From the NCBI RefSeq assembly GCF_900475275.1, contig NZ_LS483364.1, positions 1,054,001 through 1,118,000 on the forward strand: a stretch of DNA of 64,000 nt, given 5' to 3'. The notes below the pieces were generated by a model. That model made no database searches and was not told the DNA's origin. It worked only from the letters and a program-made list of their open reading frames with translations. The translations under genes and the position numbers were made by a program. Origin of the DNA: Streptococcus sanguinis (GTDB taxonomy: Bacteria > Bacillota > Bacilli > Lactobacillales > Streptococcaceae). Positions 56,124 to 64,000 of the stretch are shown in pieces; position 1 is the first letter of the stretch; each line of letters opens with the position of its first letter.

Positions 56124-56926
56124 CTTGGCCGTTAAATTTTATCAGCGAAAAAGATTTTTATAATCATGTTAAAGCAACTATTGAAAAGTACGGAAAAAAG
56201 TTGCAATCATTTGATTTGAAACGTTTTAATAAAAATATCATTGATCCGATTAAATTGATTTTTGATAAAACTGTTTATCATAATTCATGGGATGAAATTA
56301 TCAAAAGTGAAATTTTTCGTCAGCGTGATAAATCAAATAATAATGACATAGGTTATTTCCACCAAAAGATTTTCCGATATATAGAATATTGTAAAGTACC
56401 TAAAGAGGGATGGGACGTTATTTATAAAAATCCTAAAGGTACTACATTGCCAGATGGCTCAATTGTTAGTTCGATTTATGTTGAAATGAAAAATAAACAT
56501 AATACGATGAATGCTGCTTCGTCTGGAAAAACGTTCATTAAGATGCAAAACCAAATTTTAAAAGATGATGATTGCGCTTGTTTTCTTGTAGAAGCTATTG
56601 CAAAAAAATCGCAAAATATTAAATGGGAACCTAAAGTAGACGGTAAGAAGATGGGACACAAATTTATACGTCGAGTCAGTCTTGACCAATTTTATGCTTT
56701 AGTTACAGGTCAAGATGATGCTTTCTACCAAATGTGTATGATTTTGCCAGAAGTTATTAAAAATGTTGTTTCAGAACTTGAAGATTCTACAACTCCATGT
56801 GATACAGTCTTTGAAGAAATTATTATCAATTCAGAAAAAGAAAATGCTGAAACAGAAGAATTAGCAATTTCTATGGCAATTTATATGTTAGGATTTCCAA
56901 CTTATTTAGGATTTGATAATAAGTAA
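56120..56926 (+). CDS. type II restriction endonuclease, Eco47II-like family
   Basis: A 268-residue protein resembling the Eco47II/Sau96I restriction family (recognition GGWCC or GGNCC). The PD-(D/E)xK-like active site can be read as EGWDVIYKNP followed by IYVEMKNKHNTMNAASSGKT. The gene is AT-rich and directly overlaps the methyltransferase, the usual arrangement of a mobile restriction-modification cassette. The recognition site is inferred from the family only. Its end runs into a remnant of a chromosomal gene. Confidence 0.82.
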   Translation: MTWPLNFISEKDFYNHVKATIEKYGKKLQSFDLKRFNKNIIDPIKLIFDKTVYHNSWDEIIKSEIFRQRDKSNNNDIGYFHQKIFRYIEYCKVPKEGWDVIYKNPKGTTLPDGSIVSSIYVEMKNKHNTMNAASSGKTFIKMQNQILKDDDCACFLVEAIAKKSQNIKWEPKVDGKKMGHKFIRRVSLDQFYALVTGQDDAFYQMCMILPEVIKNVVSELEDSTTPCDTVFEEIIINSEKENAETEELAISMAIYMLGFPTYLGFDNK

Positions 56927-57236
56927 TAGAGTTTTTAATAATTCAAATCATCACATTTTCGACAGTCTTGCTGCCGCTCAGAAGGCCTTTGAAAAGGTCT
57001 ACAAGGAGCGACTGACTGAGATCAAGGGCAAGACACCAAGCCAAAATAAGAACGTCCGCCTCAAGCTGCAAGAAATCTATGATTTTCTAGTGGATTTCAC
57101 TGCAATCATTGCCTACGCTTATCCTGAAAGAACTCACGTGGTCAATCTCCACGACCACCTCAACACCATCCGCAGCCGCTACAAAAAACGTAAACCTACT
57201 AAGAAGGTAACGGAAGCAGTGGGGAGTGTTAATTAA
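56913..57236 (+). pseudogene. 3' remnant of a gene cut off by the restriction-modification insertion
   Basis: The reading frame from TTG 56913 overlaps the restriction gene and has no RBS. The first dozen codons are AT-rich. From about 56955 the composition shifts to normal host codons (SLAAAQKAFEKVYKERLTEI, then YDFLVDFTAIIAYAYPERTH) and the frame runs to a stop at 57236. This looks like the C-terminal 95 residues of a helical protein whose 5' part was replaced when the cassette came in. I do not recognise the family. Confidence 0.55.
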
Positions 57237-57262
57237 GTCTGACAGATTTGGAGGAATAGAAG

Positions 57263-57637
57263 ATGATTATCAGACCTGCAAGCAGAAAAGATTGTCAAGC
57301 TATTTATAGCCTTTATCAAAGTGAAAAATGGCTTTCTTTTACAGAGGAAAAAGTGACATCTCTATTTTCAACAAATCTGTCTCATTACTTGGTGCTTGAA
57401 GAGGACCAGAAAATCCTTGGCTTTGCCCGTTAACTGACGGATGAAGTGCTGACGACCTTTTTAGCTGAAATAATTATTGATAAATCCCACCGCAGAAAAG
57501 GACTGGGACAGCAGCTGATTGAGGAGATCCACAAAAAATATCCTTTGACACGGATTGAATTAATATCTGAAGCAGATGGATTTTATCGGGCAGTAGGTTT
57601 TAAGCCTGTTGGTACAGGATTTAGAAAATCTGAATGA
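57263..57637 (+). pseudogene. GNAT acetyltransferase broken by an in-frame stop
   Basis: From ATG 57263, with a GGAGGAA box, the frame reads a standard GNAT start (MIIRPASRKDCQAIYSLYQS) up to GFAR at residue 56. It meets TAA at 57431-57433 and then continues in the same frame with LTDEVLTTFLAE, the acetyl-CoA motif RRKGLGQQLIEEI, and GFYRAVGFKPVG to the stop at 57637. A single base change in a normal codon (for example TAT or TAC to TAA) explains it. It is probably a recent loss. Confidence 0.85.
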
Positions 57638-57650
57638 GAGGAGCAAGCCA

Positions 57651-58256
57651 ATGACGCTTGACAATAAACTGGGTCTGACGGATTCGCTTGAACTAGCCAA
57701 GATGGAAGAAAAAATCAGCAAGACCCGAGCTAAAGAGCTTTTTGAAGAGCAGCTTCTGGACGATAAAGCAGCTGGCACCTATGCCACTCTGGCCTTTATT
57801 CATGCTTTCTTGTTTGAAGAAATTTATGACTTCGCTGGCCGGATTCGGACAGTCAATCTCTCCAAAGGGAATTTTCGCTTTGCGCCTGTCATGTATCTGG
57901 CAGCTTCCTTGGAAAATGTTGACCGCATGCCTCAGCAGACCTTTGATCAGATTGTCGAAAAGTATGTGGAGCTAAATATTGCCCATCCTTTCCGCGAGGG
58001 AAATGGTAGGAGCATGAGGCTTTGGCTGGACCACCTACTAAAGGCTGAGCTGGGGCAAGTCGTGGACTGGTCTCAAGTAGATAAGGAAGATTACCTTTTG
58101 GCTATGGAGCGCAGCCCCATTCGAGATACAGAAATCAAGCATGTCCTCAAGCAAGCCCTCACAAAGGACATTCATAACCGCAACCTCTATATGAAGGGCA
58201 TTGACCATAGTTACTACTATGAAGGCTATAGCCTATATAAAGCTGAGGAGTTGTGA
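57651..58256 (+). CDS. Fic family protein (probable AMP-transferase)
   Basis: A 201-residue compact Fic protein with the full active site HPFREGNGR at residues 112-120 and the beta-hairpin flap near NFRFAPV. Fic enzymes transfer AMP or other phosphate groups to a hydroxyl on a target protein. No separate antitoxin gene precedes it and no clear inhibitory S/TxxxEG/N helix is seen. The ATG at 57651 follows a GAGAGGAG box; an earlier in-frame start overlaps the broken GNAT gene. Confidence 0.92.
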   Translation: MTLDNKLGLTDSLELAKMEEKISKTRAKELFEEQLLDDKAAGTYATLAFIHAFLFEEIYDFAGRIRTVNLSKGNFRFAPVMYLAASLENVDRMPQQTFDQIVEKYVELNIAHPFREGNGRSMRLWLDHLLKAELGQVVDWSQVDKEDYLLAMERSPIRDTEIKHVLKQALTKDIHNRNLYMKGIDHSYYYEGYSLYKAEEL

Positions 58257-58285
58257 GATAAGAAAGTTTGCAAAGGAGTGATTAG

Positions 58286-58822
58286 ATGACTATTCTTGAA
58301 ACAGACCGTCTCATCTTGCGAGACTTGCAGGAATCTGATTTGCCGGCTTTGATTGCTATGAATCAGGATTCGGATGTCATGCAGTATTTCCCAAAGCCAT
58401 ATAGTCAAGCGGAGTCCTTGCGGCTTTATCAGGGTATTCAAGATGAAGTTAAAGCTTATGGCTACAGTCTTTGGGCTGTTGAAGAAAAGTCCAGTCAGGA
58501 GTTTATCGGCTTGGTAGGTCTGCACCATTCGGATTTACAGATTTTCGCTGGAAAAGAAGCAGTAGAAATCGGCTGGCGTCTGCGAAAAGAGTTTTGGAAT
58601 CGTGCTTATGCGACGGAGGCTGCCCAAACCTGTCTAGACTTTGCTTTTCAGCAAGCTGGCTTGTCAGAAGTTTACTCTTTTACATCCTTACTCAATCTTC
58701 CTTCGCAAAAAGTCATGCAAAAGCTAGGCATGGAATTTGTCAAAGAATTTGATAATGAAAAAGTTCCAGCAGACAGTCCCCTTTATAGACATGTCCTCTA
58801 CAGAATCAAGAGTTTTCACTAA
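58286..58822 (+). CDS. GNAT family N-acetyltransferase (RimJ/RimL type)
   Basis: A 178-residue protein starting MTILETDRLILRDLQESDLP. It has the GNAT core VEIGWRLRKEFWNRAYATEA for acetyl-CoA and ends with NLPSQKVMQKLGMEF. This architecture acetylates N-terminal amines of ribosomal proteins or small molecules; the substrate is unknown. It lies in the accessory block between parE and parC, 29 bases after fic, with an AAGGAG box. Confidence 0.92.
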   Translation: MTILETDRLILRDLQESDLPALIAMNQDSDVMQYFPKPYSQAESLRLYQGIQDEVKAYGYSLWAVEEKSSQEFIGLVGLHHSDLQIFAGKEAVEIGWRLRKEFWNRAYATEAAQTCLDFAFQQAGLSEVYSFTSLLNLPSQKVMQKLGMEFVKEFDNEKVPADSPLYRHVLYRIKSFH

Positions 58823-58838
58823 AAAGGTAGGTGTTTCC

Positions 58839-59657
58839 ATGAGAACTGAAACCGAGATGTTTGATGTGATTTTGCAAACCGCAAAAGTGCTACAAGTTGA
58901 CGCTGTCGCTATGTCTGGCTCGCGGACAAATCCAAATGCTCCCAGAGACGAGTTCCAAGACTATGATGTAGTCTACATTGTGGAGGATTTGGATGGTCTA
59001 ATAGCCGACCTTGCTTGGTTGGAAGGATTTGGCAAGCGCATGATTGAGCAGCATGTCCTACTAGACCATCGCCGCCTCTATCTCATGCTCTTTGGAGATG
59101 GCAATAGGATAGATTTGACTCTTTGTCCTAAGGAATACATCAAAGAGTGGGTGGATAGCGAAGCGGATTTCACGGTGTTGGATGACCCGCAGGGGCTGTT
59201 TGCTCCTCACGCACCGACACCCAAGCGCTATTGGACGGCACCAGCCAGTGCGACTGACTTTGACAAATCCTGTAATGAATTCTGGTGGGTCTCAGCCTAT
59301 GTGGTCAAGGGCATTCATCGAAACCACCTGGTCTATGCGACGGATCATCTGTATGGAATCTGTCAGCAAGAATTGCTCAAGCTTTTTGCTTGGCAAGTGG
59401 CAGCGGATAAGGGAACTGTCGATGTTGGCAAGAACTACAAGTACCTCTTTCATTATTTGCCTTCTGAGAAAGAGAAAGAATTTACAGCCTTACTTGACTT
59501 TTCTGACCAGAAAAGCCTCACCAAGTCTTTCTTAGCTACTATGCACTTTTTCCACAAGGAAGCACAAGCCTTCTCTCTCAAAACTGGCTTCCACTATGAC
59601 AAAGTAACTGCAGAGAAGATGATTGAGTATGCTGAGGCAAGACTTCCCAATTACTGA
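58839..59657 (+). CDS. aminoglycoside 6-adenylyltransferase-like nucleotidyltransferase
   Basis: A 272-residue protein with the nucleotidyltransferase motif AMSGSRTNPNAPRDEFQDYD followed by VVYIVED (the acidic metal ligands), and the ANT(6) family core DEFQDYD and FWWVSAYVVKG. Members with this layout adenylylate streptomycin. Chromosomal copies in streptococci are often weak or silent, so resistance cannot be assumed. The start at 58839 has an AAGGTAGG box. It ends before the long parC leader. Confidence 0.85.
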   Translation: MRTETEMFDVILQTAKVLQVDAVAMSGSRTNPNAPRDEFQDYDVVYIVEDLDGLIADLAWLEGFGKRMIEQHVLLDHRRLYLMLFGDGNRIDLTLCPKEYIKEWVDSEADFTVLDDPQGLFAPHAPTPKRYWTAPASATDFDKSCNEFWWVSAYVVKGIHRNHLVYATDHLYGICQQELLKLFAWQVAADKGTVDVGKNYKYLFHYLPSEKEKEFTALLDFSDQKSLTKSFLATMHFFHKEAQAFSLKTGFHYDKVTAEKMIEYAEARLPNY

Positions 59658-59689
59658 CTAAATAAAGAACGTAATTTAAAACATTAAAC

Positions 59690-59899
59690 TACAGAAAGGA
59701 TAGTTTGGTTACTTATAGTAACTGAACACGGGACTAATTTCCGTAAAATATCCTTTATTTTATAAAAAACTACTCTACATTCTTTGAAAGGAGTTGAACA
59801 CGCCCTAAATACTGTGTGAAAAAGATAAATTCTCTTGTGAGCATCGCTCACTGCAAGAATTTCCTATTTTCGCTTTGTATTTTACGGGCTTAGTATCCT
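59690..59899 (+). promoter_or_regulatory. candidate structured RNA leader of parC, homologous to the deoD leader
   Basis: The 242-base gap before parC holds one GAAAGG...CCTTT hairpin (59695-59757) with an inner GGTTAC/GTAACT stem. It is followed by the second module shared with deoD: GAAAGGAGTTGAAC, an ACACG/TGTGT hairpin with a CCTAAATA loop, GAAAAAGATA, a stem enclosing GAGCATCGCTCACTGC, TCCTATTTT and ACGGGCTTAGTATCC up to the ATG at 59900. Compared with deoD the stems differ in sequence but still pair. No Shine-Dalgarno is evident before the ATG. Confidence 0.6.
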
Positions 59900-62350
59900 A
59901 TGAGTAACATTCAAAACATGTCCCTTGAGGACATCATGGGAGAGCGTTTTGGTCGCTACTCCAAATACATTATTCAAGAGCGGGCCTTGCCGGACATTCG
60001 CGATGGCTTGAAGCCTGTGCAGCGCCGTATTCTTTATTCCATGAACAAGGATGGCAATACCTTTGACAAGGGCTACCGCAAGTCTGCCAAGTCTGTCGGG
60101 AACATCATGGGGAATTTCCACCCCCACGGTGACAGTTCCATCTACGATGCCATGGTTCGTATGTCTCAGGACTGGAAAAACCGTGAGATTCTCGTTGAGA
60201 TGCACGGGAACAATGGCTCAATGGACGGTGATCCACCGGCGGCTATGCGTTATACTGAGGCGCGCCTGTCTGAGATGGCTGGCTATCTTTTGCAGGATAT
60301 CGAGAAAGATACCGTTCCTTTTGCTTGGAACTTCGACGATACCGAGAAGGAGCCGACTGTTCTGCCAGCAGCCTTTCCTAATCTCTTGGTCAATGGTGCA
60401 ACTGGAATTTCTGCTGGTTATGCGACGGATATTCCACCTCATAATCTAGCTGAAGTCATTGACGCGGTCATCTATATGATTGACCATCCGTCTGCCAAGG
60501 TCGACAAACTTATGGAGTTTCTGCCTGGTCCAGACTTCCCGACAGGAGCTATTGTCCAAGGTCGTGATGAGATTAAGAAAGCCTACGAGACTGGTAAAGG
60601 TCGCGTCGTAGTCCGCTCCAGAACTGAGATTGAAAAGCTGAAAGGCGGAAAAGAGCAAATAGTTATCACCGAGATTCCTTACGAGATTAATAAAGCGGTC
60701 TTAGTCAAGAAGATTGACGATGTGCGGGTCAACAACAAGGTGGCCGGCATTGCTGAGGTGCGGGACGAATCCGACCGTGACGGTCTTCGCATTGCCATTG
60801 AGCTCAAGAAAGACGCCAATACCGAGCTGATTCTCAACTACCTTTTCAAGTACACTGATTTGCAAGTCAATTATAACTTCAACATGGTGGCAATCGACAA
60901 CTTCACGCCTCGTTTGGTGGGGATTGTACCAATCTTGACCAGTTATATTGCCCACCGCAAGGAGATTATTCTGGCTCGCAGCCGTTTTGACAAGGCCAAG
61001 GCTGAGAAACGACTTCATATCGTGGAAGGACTGATTCGGGTGCTTTCCATCTTGGACGAGGTGATTGCCCTGATTCGTGCTTCAGAAAACAAAGCAGACG
61101 CCAAGGAAAATCTTAAAGTCAGCTATGATTTCACTGAGGAGCAGGCTGAGGCTATCGTCACTCTCCAACTCTACCGTTTGACAAATACAGACGTCGTGGT
61201 TCTGGAAGAGGAAGAAGCAGAGCTGCGCGAGAAGGTTGCGATGCTGGCAGCCATTATCGGCGATGAGCGAACTATGTATAACCTCATGAAGCGAGAGCTC
61301 CGCGATGTCAAGAAGAAGTTCGGCAATCCGCGTCTCAGTGAGCTGCAGAATACAGCAAACGCCATCGAGATTGATACAGCTAGTCTCATCGTTGAGGAAG
61401 AAACCTATGTCAGCGTGACACGTTCTGGCTATATCAAGCGAACCAGTCCGCGTTCTTTCTCAGCTTCGACCCTAGAGGAGATGGGCAAGCGTGACGATGA
61501 CCGACTGATTTTCGTCAGCCCAGCCAAGACAACCCAGCATTTATTGATTTTTACCAGCCTGGGAAATGTTATTTACCGGCCTGTTCATGAGCTGTCAGAC
61601 ATCCGCTGGAAAGAAATAGGAGAACACCTCAGTCAGACTATCAGCAACTTTGATACCAAGGAAGAGGTTATCTATACAGAATTGCTGGACAGCTTTGAGG
61701 AGGGCACTTACTTTGCAGCGACCAAGTTAGGTCAAATCAAGCGTGTAGAGCGCAAGGAATTCAGTCCTTGGCGGACCTACAAGTCCAAATCGCTTAAGTT
61801 TGCTAAACTAAAAAATGAAGACGACCAGGTCATTGCTCTAGCACCGATTAAGCTGGATGATGTTATGCTCGTGACCAAGAATGGCTATGCCCTTCGCTTC
61901 AATATTGAGGAAGTTCCTGTCATCGGAGCTAAGGCAGCTGGGGTTAAAGCCATCAATCTCAAGAAAGACGATGTTCTAGCGGCAGCCTTTATCGCCAACA
62001 CAGACTCGCTCTACCTCCTAACTCAGCGCGGTTCGCTCAAGCGTATGGCAGTAGCAGATATTCCTGTTACCAGTCGGGCAAATCGCGGCCTTCAGGTTCT
62101 AAGAGAGCTTAAGGCCAAGCCACATCGTGTCTTTGCAGCTGGACCTGTCTTTGGCGAAACAGTGGACTTTGATCTCTTCACAACAGAAGCAGAAGCCAGT
62201 GAGGAGCAGATTTTGCAGGTGCTTTCTAATAAAGGAACGGCCTATGAAATCAATCTGGCCGACCTCAGCTTGTCTGAGAGAACTAGCAACGGTAGCTTCA
62301 TTTCTGATACCATTTCAGACGAAGAAGTCTTCTCAGCTTATATCAAGTAA
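59900..62350 (+). CDS. parC: DNA topoisomerase IV subunit A
   Basis: An 816-residue subunit. The quinolone-resistance region HPHGDSSIYDAMVRM has Ser79 and Asp83, the sensitive (wild-type) residues. The catalytic Tyr118 is in AAMRYTEARL. The C-terminal half carries the beta-pinwheel repeats that wrap DNA (YIKRTSPRSF, ALRFNIEEVP, SLKRMAVADI). With ParE it decatenates chromosomes. It is preceded by the structured leader rather than by a normal RBS and followed by a terminator. Confidence 0.98.
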   Translation: MSNIQNMSLEDIMGERFGRYSKYIIQERALPDIRDGLKPVQRRILYSMNKDGNTFDKGYRKSAKSVGNIMGNFHPHGDSSIYDAMVRMSQDWKNREILVEMHGNNGSMDGDPPAAMRYTEARLSEMAGYLLQDIEKDTVPFAWNFDDTEKEPTVLPAAFPNLLVNGATGISAGYATDIPPHNLAEVIDAVIYMIDHPSAKVDKLMEFLPGPDFPTGAIVQGRDEIKKAYETGKGRVVVRSRTEIEKLKGGKEQIVITEIPYEINKAVLVKKIDDVRVNNKVAGIAEVRDESDRDGLRIAIELKKDANTELILNYLFKYTDLQVNYNFNMVAIDNFTPRLVGIVPILTSYIAHRKEIILARSRFDKAKAEKRLHIVEGLIRVLSILDEVIALIRASENKADAKENLKVSYDFTEEQAEAIVTLQLYRLTNTDVVVLEEEEAELREKVAMLAAIIGDERTMYNLMKRELRDVKKKFGNPRLSELQNTANAIEIDTASLIVEEETYVSVTRSGYIKRTSPRSFSASTLEEMGKRDDDRLIFVSPAKTTQHLLIFTSLGNVIYRPVHELSDIRWKEIGEHLSQTISNFDTKEEVIYTELLDSFEEGTYFAATKLGQIKRVERKEFSPWRTYKSKSLKFAKLKNEDDQVIALAPIKLDDVMLVTKNGYALRFNIEEVPVIGAKAAGVKAINLKKDDVLAAAFIANTDSLYLLTQRGSLKRMAVADIPVTSRANRGLQVLRELKAKPHRVFAAGPVFGETVDFDLFTTEAEASEEQILQVLSNKGTAYEINLADLSLSERTSNGSFISDTISDEEVFSAYIK

Positions 62351-62355
62351 TCATC

Positions 62356-62382
62356 AAACCAGTTCGCGGGAGCTGGTTTTTT
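62356..62382 (+). terminator. terminator after parC
   Basis: AAACCAGTT pairs with AGCTGGTTT, followed by T6. Confidence 0.85.
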
Positions 62383-62426
62383 CAATTTCTATGAGTTTGA
62401 TAGCGGAACAAAAGATCAGATAACAA

Positions 62427-62441
62427 AATTTTCTGAAAATT
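62427..62441. promoter_or_regulatory. perfect CodY box upstream of ilvE
   Basis: AATTTTCTGAAAATT matches the CodY consensus AATTTTCWGAAAATT at all 15 positions. It lies just upstream of the ilvE promoter region (TAAAAT -10 near 62475). CodY senses branched-chain amino acids and GTP, so repression of this aminotransferase in rich medium is expected. Confidence 0.88.
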
Positions 62442-62524
62442 GAAAATAATACTTGAAAATATCTTAAAAAGGTGTAAAATAGGGAGTATCTAAAAATGAA
62501 GTTTGGAAGAAGAGGAGAAAGACA

Positions 62525-63544
62525 ATGACTGTAAATCTTGACTGGGAAAATCTAGGATTCTCATATATGAAACTGCCTTATCGCTACATAGCATACTATC
62601 GCAACGGCCAGTGGGAAGAAGGAACGTTAACAGAGGACGCTACGCTCCATATCTCTGAGTCGTCTCCTAGCCTTCACTACGGCCAGCAGGCTTTTGAGGG
62701 GCTTAAGGCTTATCGAACTAAGGATGACAGTATTCAGCTTTTCCGTCCAGATAAAAATGCGGAACGTTTACAGCAGACAGCTGATCGCTTGCTCATGCCG
62801 CAAGTTCCTACAGAAATGTTTGTGGATGCAGTTAAGCAGGTTGTCCGAGCTAATGAAGAATATGTACCACCATACGGAACAGGCGGAACCCTTTATATTC
62901 GGCCTCTCTTGATTGGAGTTGGCGATATTATTGGCGTGAAACCAGCTGAAGAATACATTTTCACTATCTTTGTAATGCCAGTCGGCAATTACTTCAAAGG
63001 CGGTCTGACTCCGACTAACTTCATTGTGTCAGATGACTATGATCGCGCGGCACCGCACGGAACTGGTGCGGCAAAAGTTGGAGGGAATTACGCTGCTAGC
63101 TTATTACCCGGAAAGATTGCTAAGGATAAGCATTTCTCTGATGTGATTTATCTGGATCCAGCAACCCATACTAAGATTGAAGAGGTGGGATCTGCCAACT
63201 TTTTTGGTATCACAAAGGATAATGAGTTTGTAACACCGCTCAGTCCGTCTATCTTGCCATCCATCACCAAGTACTCTTTGCTTTATCTGGCAGAGCATAG
63301 ACTAGGGCTCAAACCTATTGAAGGAGATGTTCCTCTGGCAGACTTAGGTAAATTTACTGAAGCGGGAGCTTGTGGAACAGCAGCGGTTATTTCTCCTATT
63401 GGTGGTATACAGCACGGTGACGATTTCCATGTCTTTTATAGCGAGACAGAAGTCGGGCCAGTCACTCGCAAGCTATATGACGAATTAACTGGTATTCAAT
63501 TCGGCGATGTTGAAGCGCCAGAAGGTTGGATTGTAAAAGTATAA
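62525..63544 (+). CDS. ilvE: branched-chain amino acid aminotransferase
   Basis: A 339-residue PLP enzyme of fold type IV with LHYGQQAFEGLKAYR, LYIRPLLIGVGDIIGVKP, the Lys-bearing GTGAAKVGGNYAASLLPG, and EVGSANFFGI. It makes leucine, isoleucine and valine from their keto acids and runs in reverse for breakdown. The RBS AAGAGGAG lies 8 bases before the ATG. The perfect CodY box upstream fits this role. Confidence 0.97.
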   Translation: MTVNLDWENLGFSYMKLPYRYIAYYRNGQWEEGTLTEDATLHISESSPSLHYGQQAFEGLKAYRTKDDSIQLFRPDKNAERLQQTADRLLMPQVPTEMFVDAVKQVVRANEEYVPPYGTGGTLYIRPLLIGVGDIIGVKPAEEYIFTIFVMPVGNYFKGGLTPTNFIVSDDYDRAAPHGTGAAKVGGNYAASLLPGKIAKDKHFSDVIYLDPATHTKIEEVGSANFFGITKDNEFVTPLSPSILPSITKYSLLYLAEHRLGLKPIEGDVPLADLGKFTEAGACGTAAVISPIGGIQHGDDFHVFYSETEVGPVTRKLYDELTGIQFGDVEAPEGWIVKV

Positions 63545-63548
63545 TCTA

Positions 63549-63576
63549 AAAACTGTCCTTGATTGGGCAGTTTTTC
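63549..63576 (+). terminator. terminator after ilvE
   Basis: AACTGTCC pairs with GGGCAGTT (one G-U), followed by T5. Confidence 0.82.
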
Positions 63577-63649
63577 TGTGATTCTAGCCTAAGATAGCTT
63601 GCGCACTCAGCTATTTTCGTGTACAATAGAAATTTGAAAGAGGTAAGTT

Positions 63650-63880
63650 ATGAGTAAGAAAGACAAAAAAATTGAAATTCAAATCACAGACAGTAAAGTG
63701 AAGGTCGGAGCAGACCAATTTGACGGTTATAGTCTTGCTATTGGCAAAAAGGTTATTGGTGAGATTGCCGAGCTAGATGGCCAGTTTGCAATCATCAAAA
63801 ATGGAAATGCTGAAAGTTTTTATAAAAAACTTGAAAGAGCTGTGGAAACTTTGATTGAAACCTATAATTTAAGCAAATAG
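63650..63880 (+). CDS. DUF2969 family protein
   Basis: A 76-residue soluble basic protein (KKDKKIEIQITDSKVKVG start, FDGYSLAIGKKVIGEIAE middle). It matches what I recall of DUF2969, a small family restricted to lactic acid bacteria and often found downstream of ilvE. The function is unknown. It has a GAGGTAAG ribosome site and a separate position between the ilvE terminator and a tRNA promoter. Confidence 0.85.
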   Translation: MSKKDKKIEIQITDSKVKVGADQFDGYSLAIGKKVIGEIAELDGQFAIIKNGNAESFYKKLERAVETLIETYNLSK

Positions 63881-63883
63881 GGC

Positions 63884-63912
63884 TTGCATTTTCATTGTAT
63901 CAATGTTATAAT
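63884..63912 (+). promoter_or_regulatory. promoter of the tRNA-Tyr gene
   Basis: TTGCAT at 63884-63889, a 17-base spacer and TATAAT at 63907-63912. Confidence 0.85.
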
Positions 63913-63929
63913 AGATAGCGTTGATTGTC

Positions 63930-64000
63930 GGAGAGATAGCGAAGAGGCTAAACGCGGCGGACTGTAAATCCGCTCCTTCGGGTTCGGGGGTTCGAATCCC
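63930..64000 (+). tRNA. tRNA-Tyr (anticodon GTA), 3' partial
   Basis: A class II tRNA begins GGAGAGATAGCGAAG. The anticodon arm GCGGACTGTAAATCCGC gives GTA. A long variable arm (TCCTTCGGGTTCGG-type) and the T arm GGTTCGAATCCC follow. The window ends before the acceptor strand closes. Confidence 0.92.

Overview
The window comes from a low-GC Gram-positive bacterium of the genus Streptococcus, most like the Streptococcus sanguinis/gordonii group of oral streptococci. Pointers are the parE/parC, ilvE and DUF2969 order, the two PyrR attenuators in the pyrimidine genes, MutX, the LPXTG-anchored ecto-5'-nucleotidase, a CpsY-type LysR regulator, CodY boxes, and a type II-A CRISPR repeat that I recognise as the S. 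thermophilus CRISPR3 repeat. The species assignment is inference; no 16S gene is present.

Layout. 1-9000: end of a VanY/LdcB carboxypeptidase, a cupin, a secreted Tyr/Asn-repeat surface protein with an elaborate upstream region (a six-copy 11-bp CiaR-like repeat, an extended -10 promoter, a C8 tract and a hairpin against the RBS), L31, an NrnA-type DHH phosphoesterase, flavodoxin, a solitary SufB, a triplicated hairpin element, chorismate mutase, paired CrcB fluoride channels, L19 with its leader, and tRNA-Arg. 9045-19564: a complete type II-A CRISPR system (tracrRNA, cas9, cas1, cas2, csn2, about 63 spacers). 19598-26447: MnmE and the nucleoside-salvage genes rpiA-deoB-punA-deoD, followed by a HEPN-like hypothetical gene and a sirtuin. 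26505-38688: a type III-A system (cas1-cas2, a 29-repeat array, cas6, cas10, csm2-csm5 and two csm6 paralogues). 38768-49959: CpsY and the split pyrimidine genes (pyrK-pyrD, pyrF, pyrE, pyrC) with a glycosyltransferase, ung and mutX between them. 50123-63880: nt5e, plsY, parE, an accessory insert (cytosine methyltransferase plus Eco47II-like restriction enzyme, a gene remnant, a broken acetyltransferase, Fic, GNAT and an aminoglycoside nucleotidyltransferase), then parC, ilvE, a DUF2969 gene and the start of tRNA-Tyr.

How the genes work together. Two CRISPR systems of different type, each with its own Cas1-Cas2, lie 7 kb apart with housekeeping nucleoside genes between them. A restriction-modification pair adds a third defence layer between parE and parC. 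The type III-A system is the most unusual part. Its repeats differ from one another nearly everywhere in the array, while the crRNA tag and most stem pairs survive. Its Cas10 has lost the HD nuclease residues (HD to YN) but keeps GGDD, Csm3 keeps Asp33, and both Csm6 proteins keep RX4H. This suggests a system that relies on RNA cleavage and cyclic-oligoadenylate signalling rather than on Cas10 DNase. Its effector operon starts with a consensus promoter that runs straight into a terminator-like hairpin. A second strong candidate for something undescribed is a structured RNA element, with covarying stems, that sits directly against the start codons of both deoD and parC.
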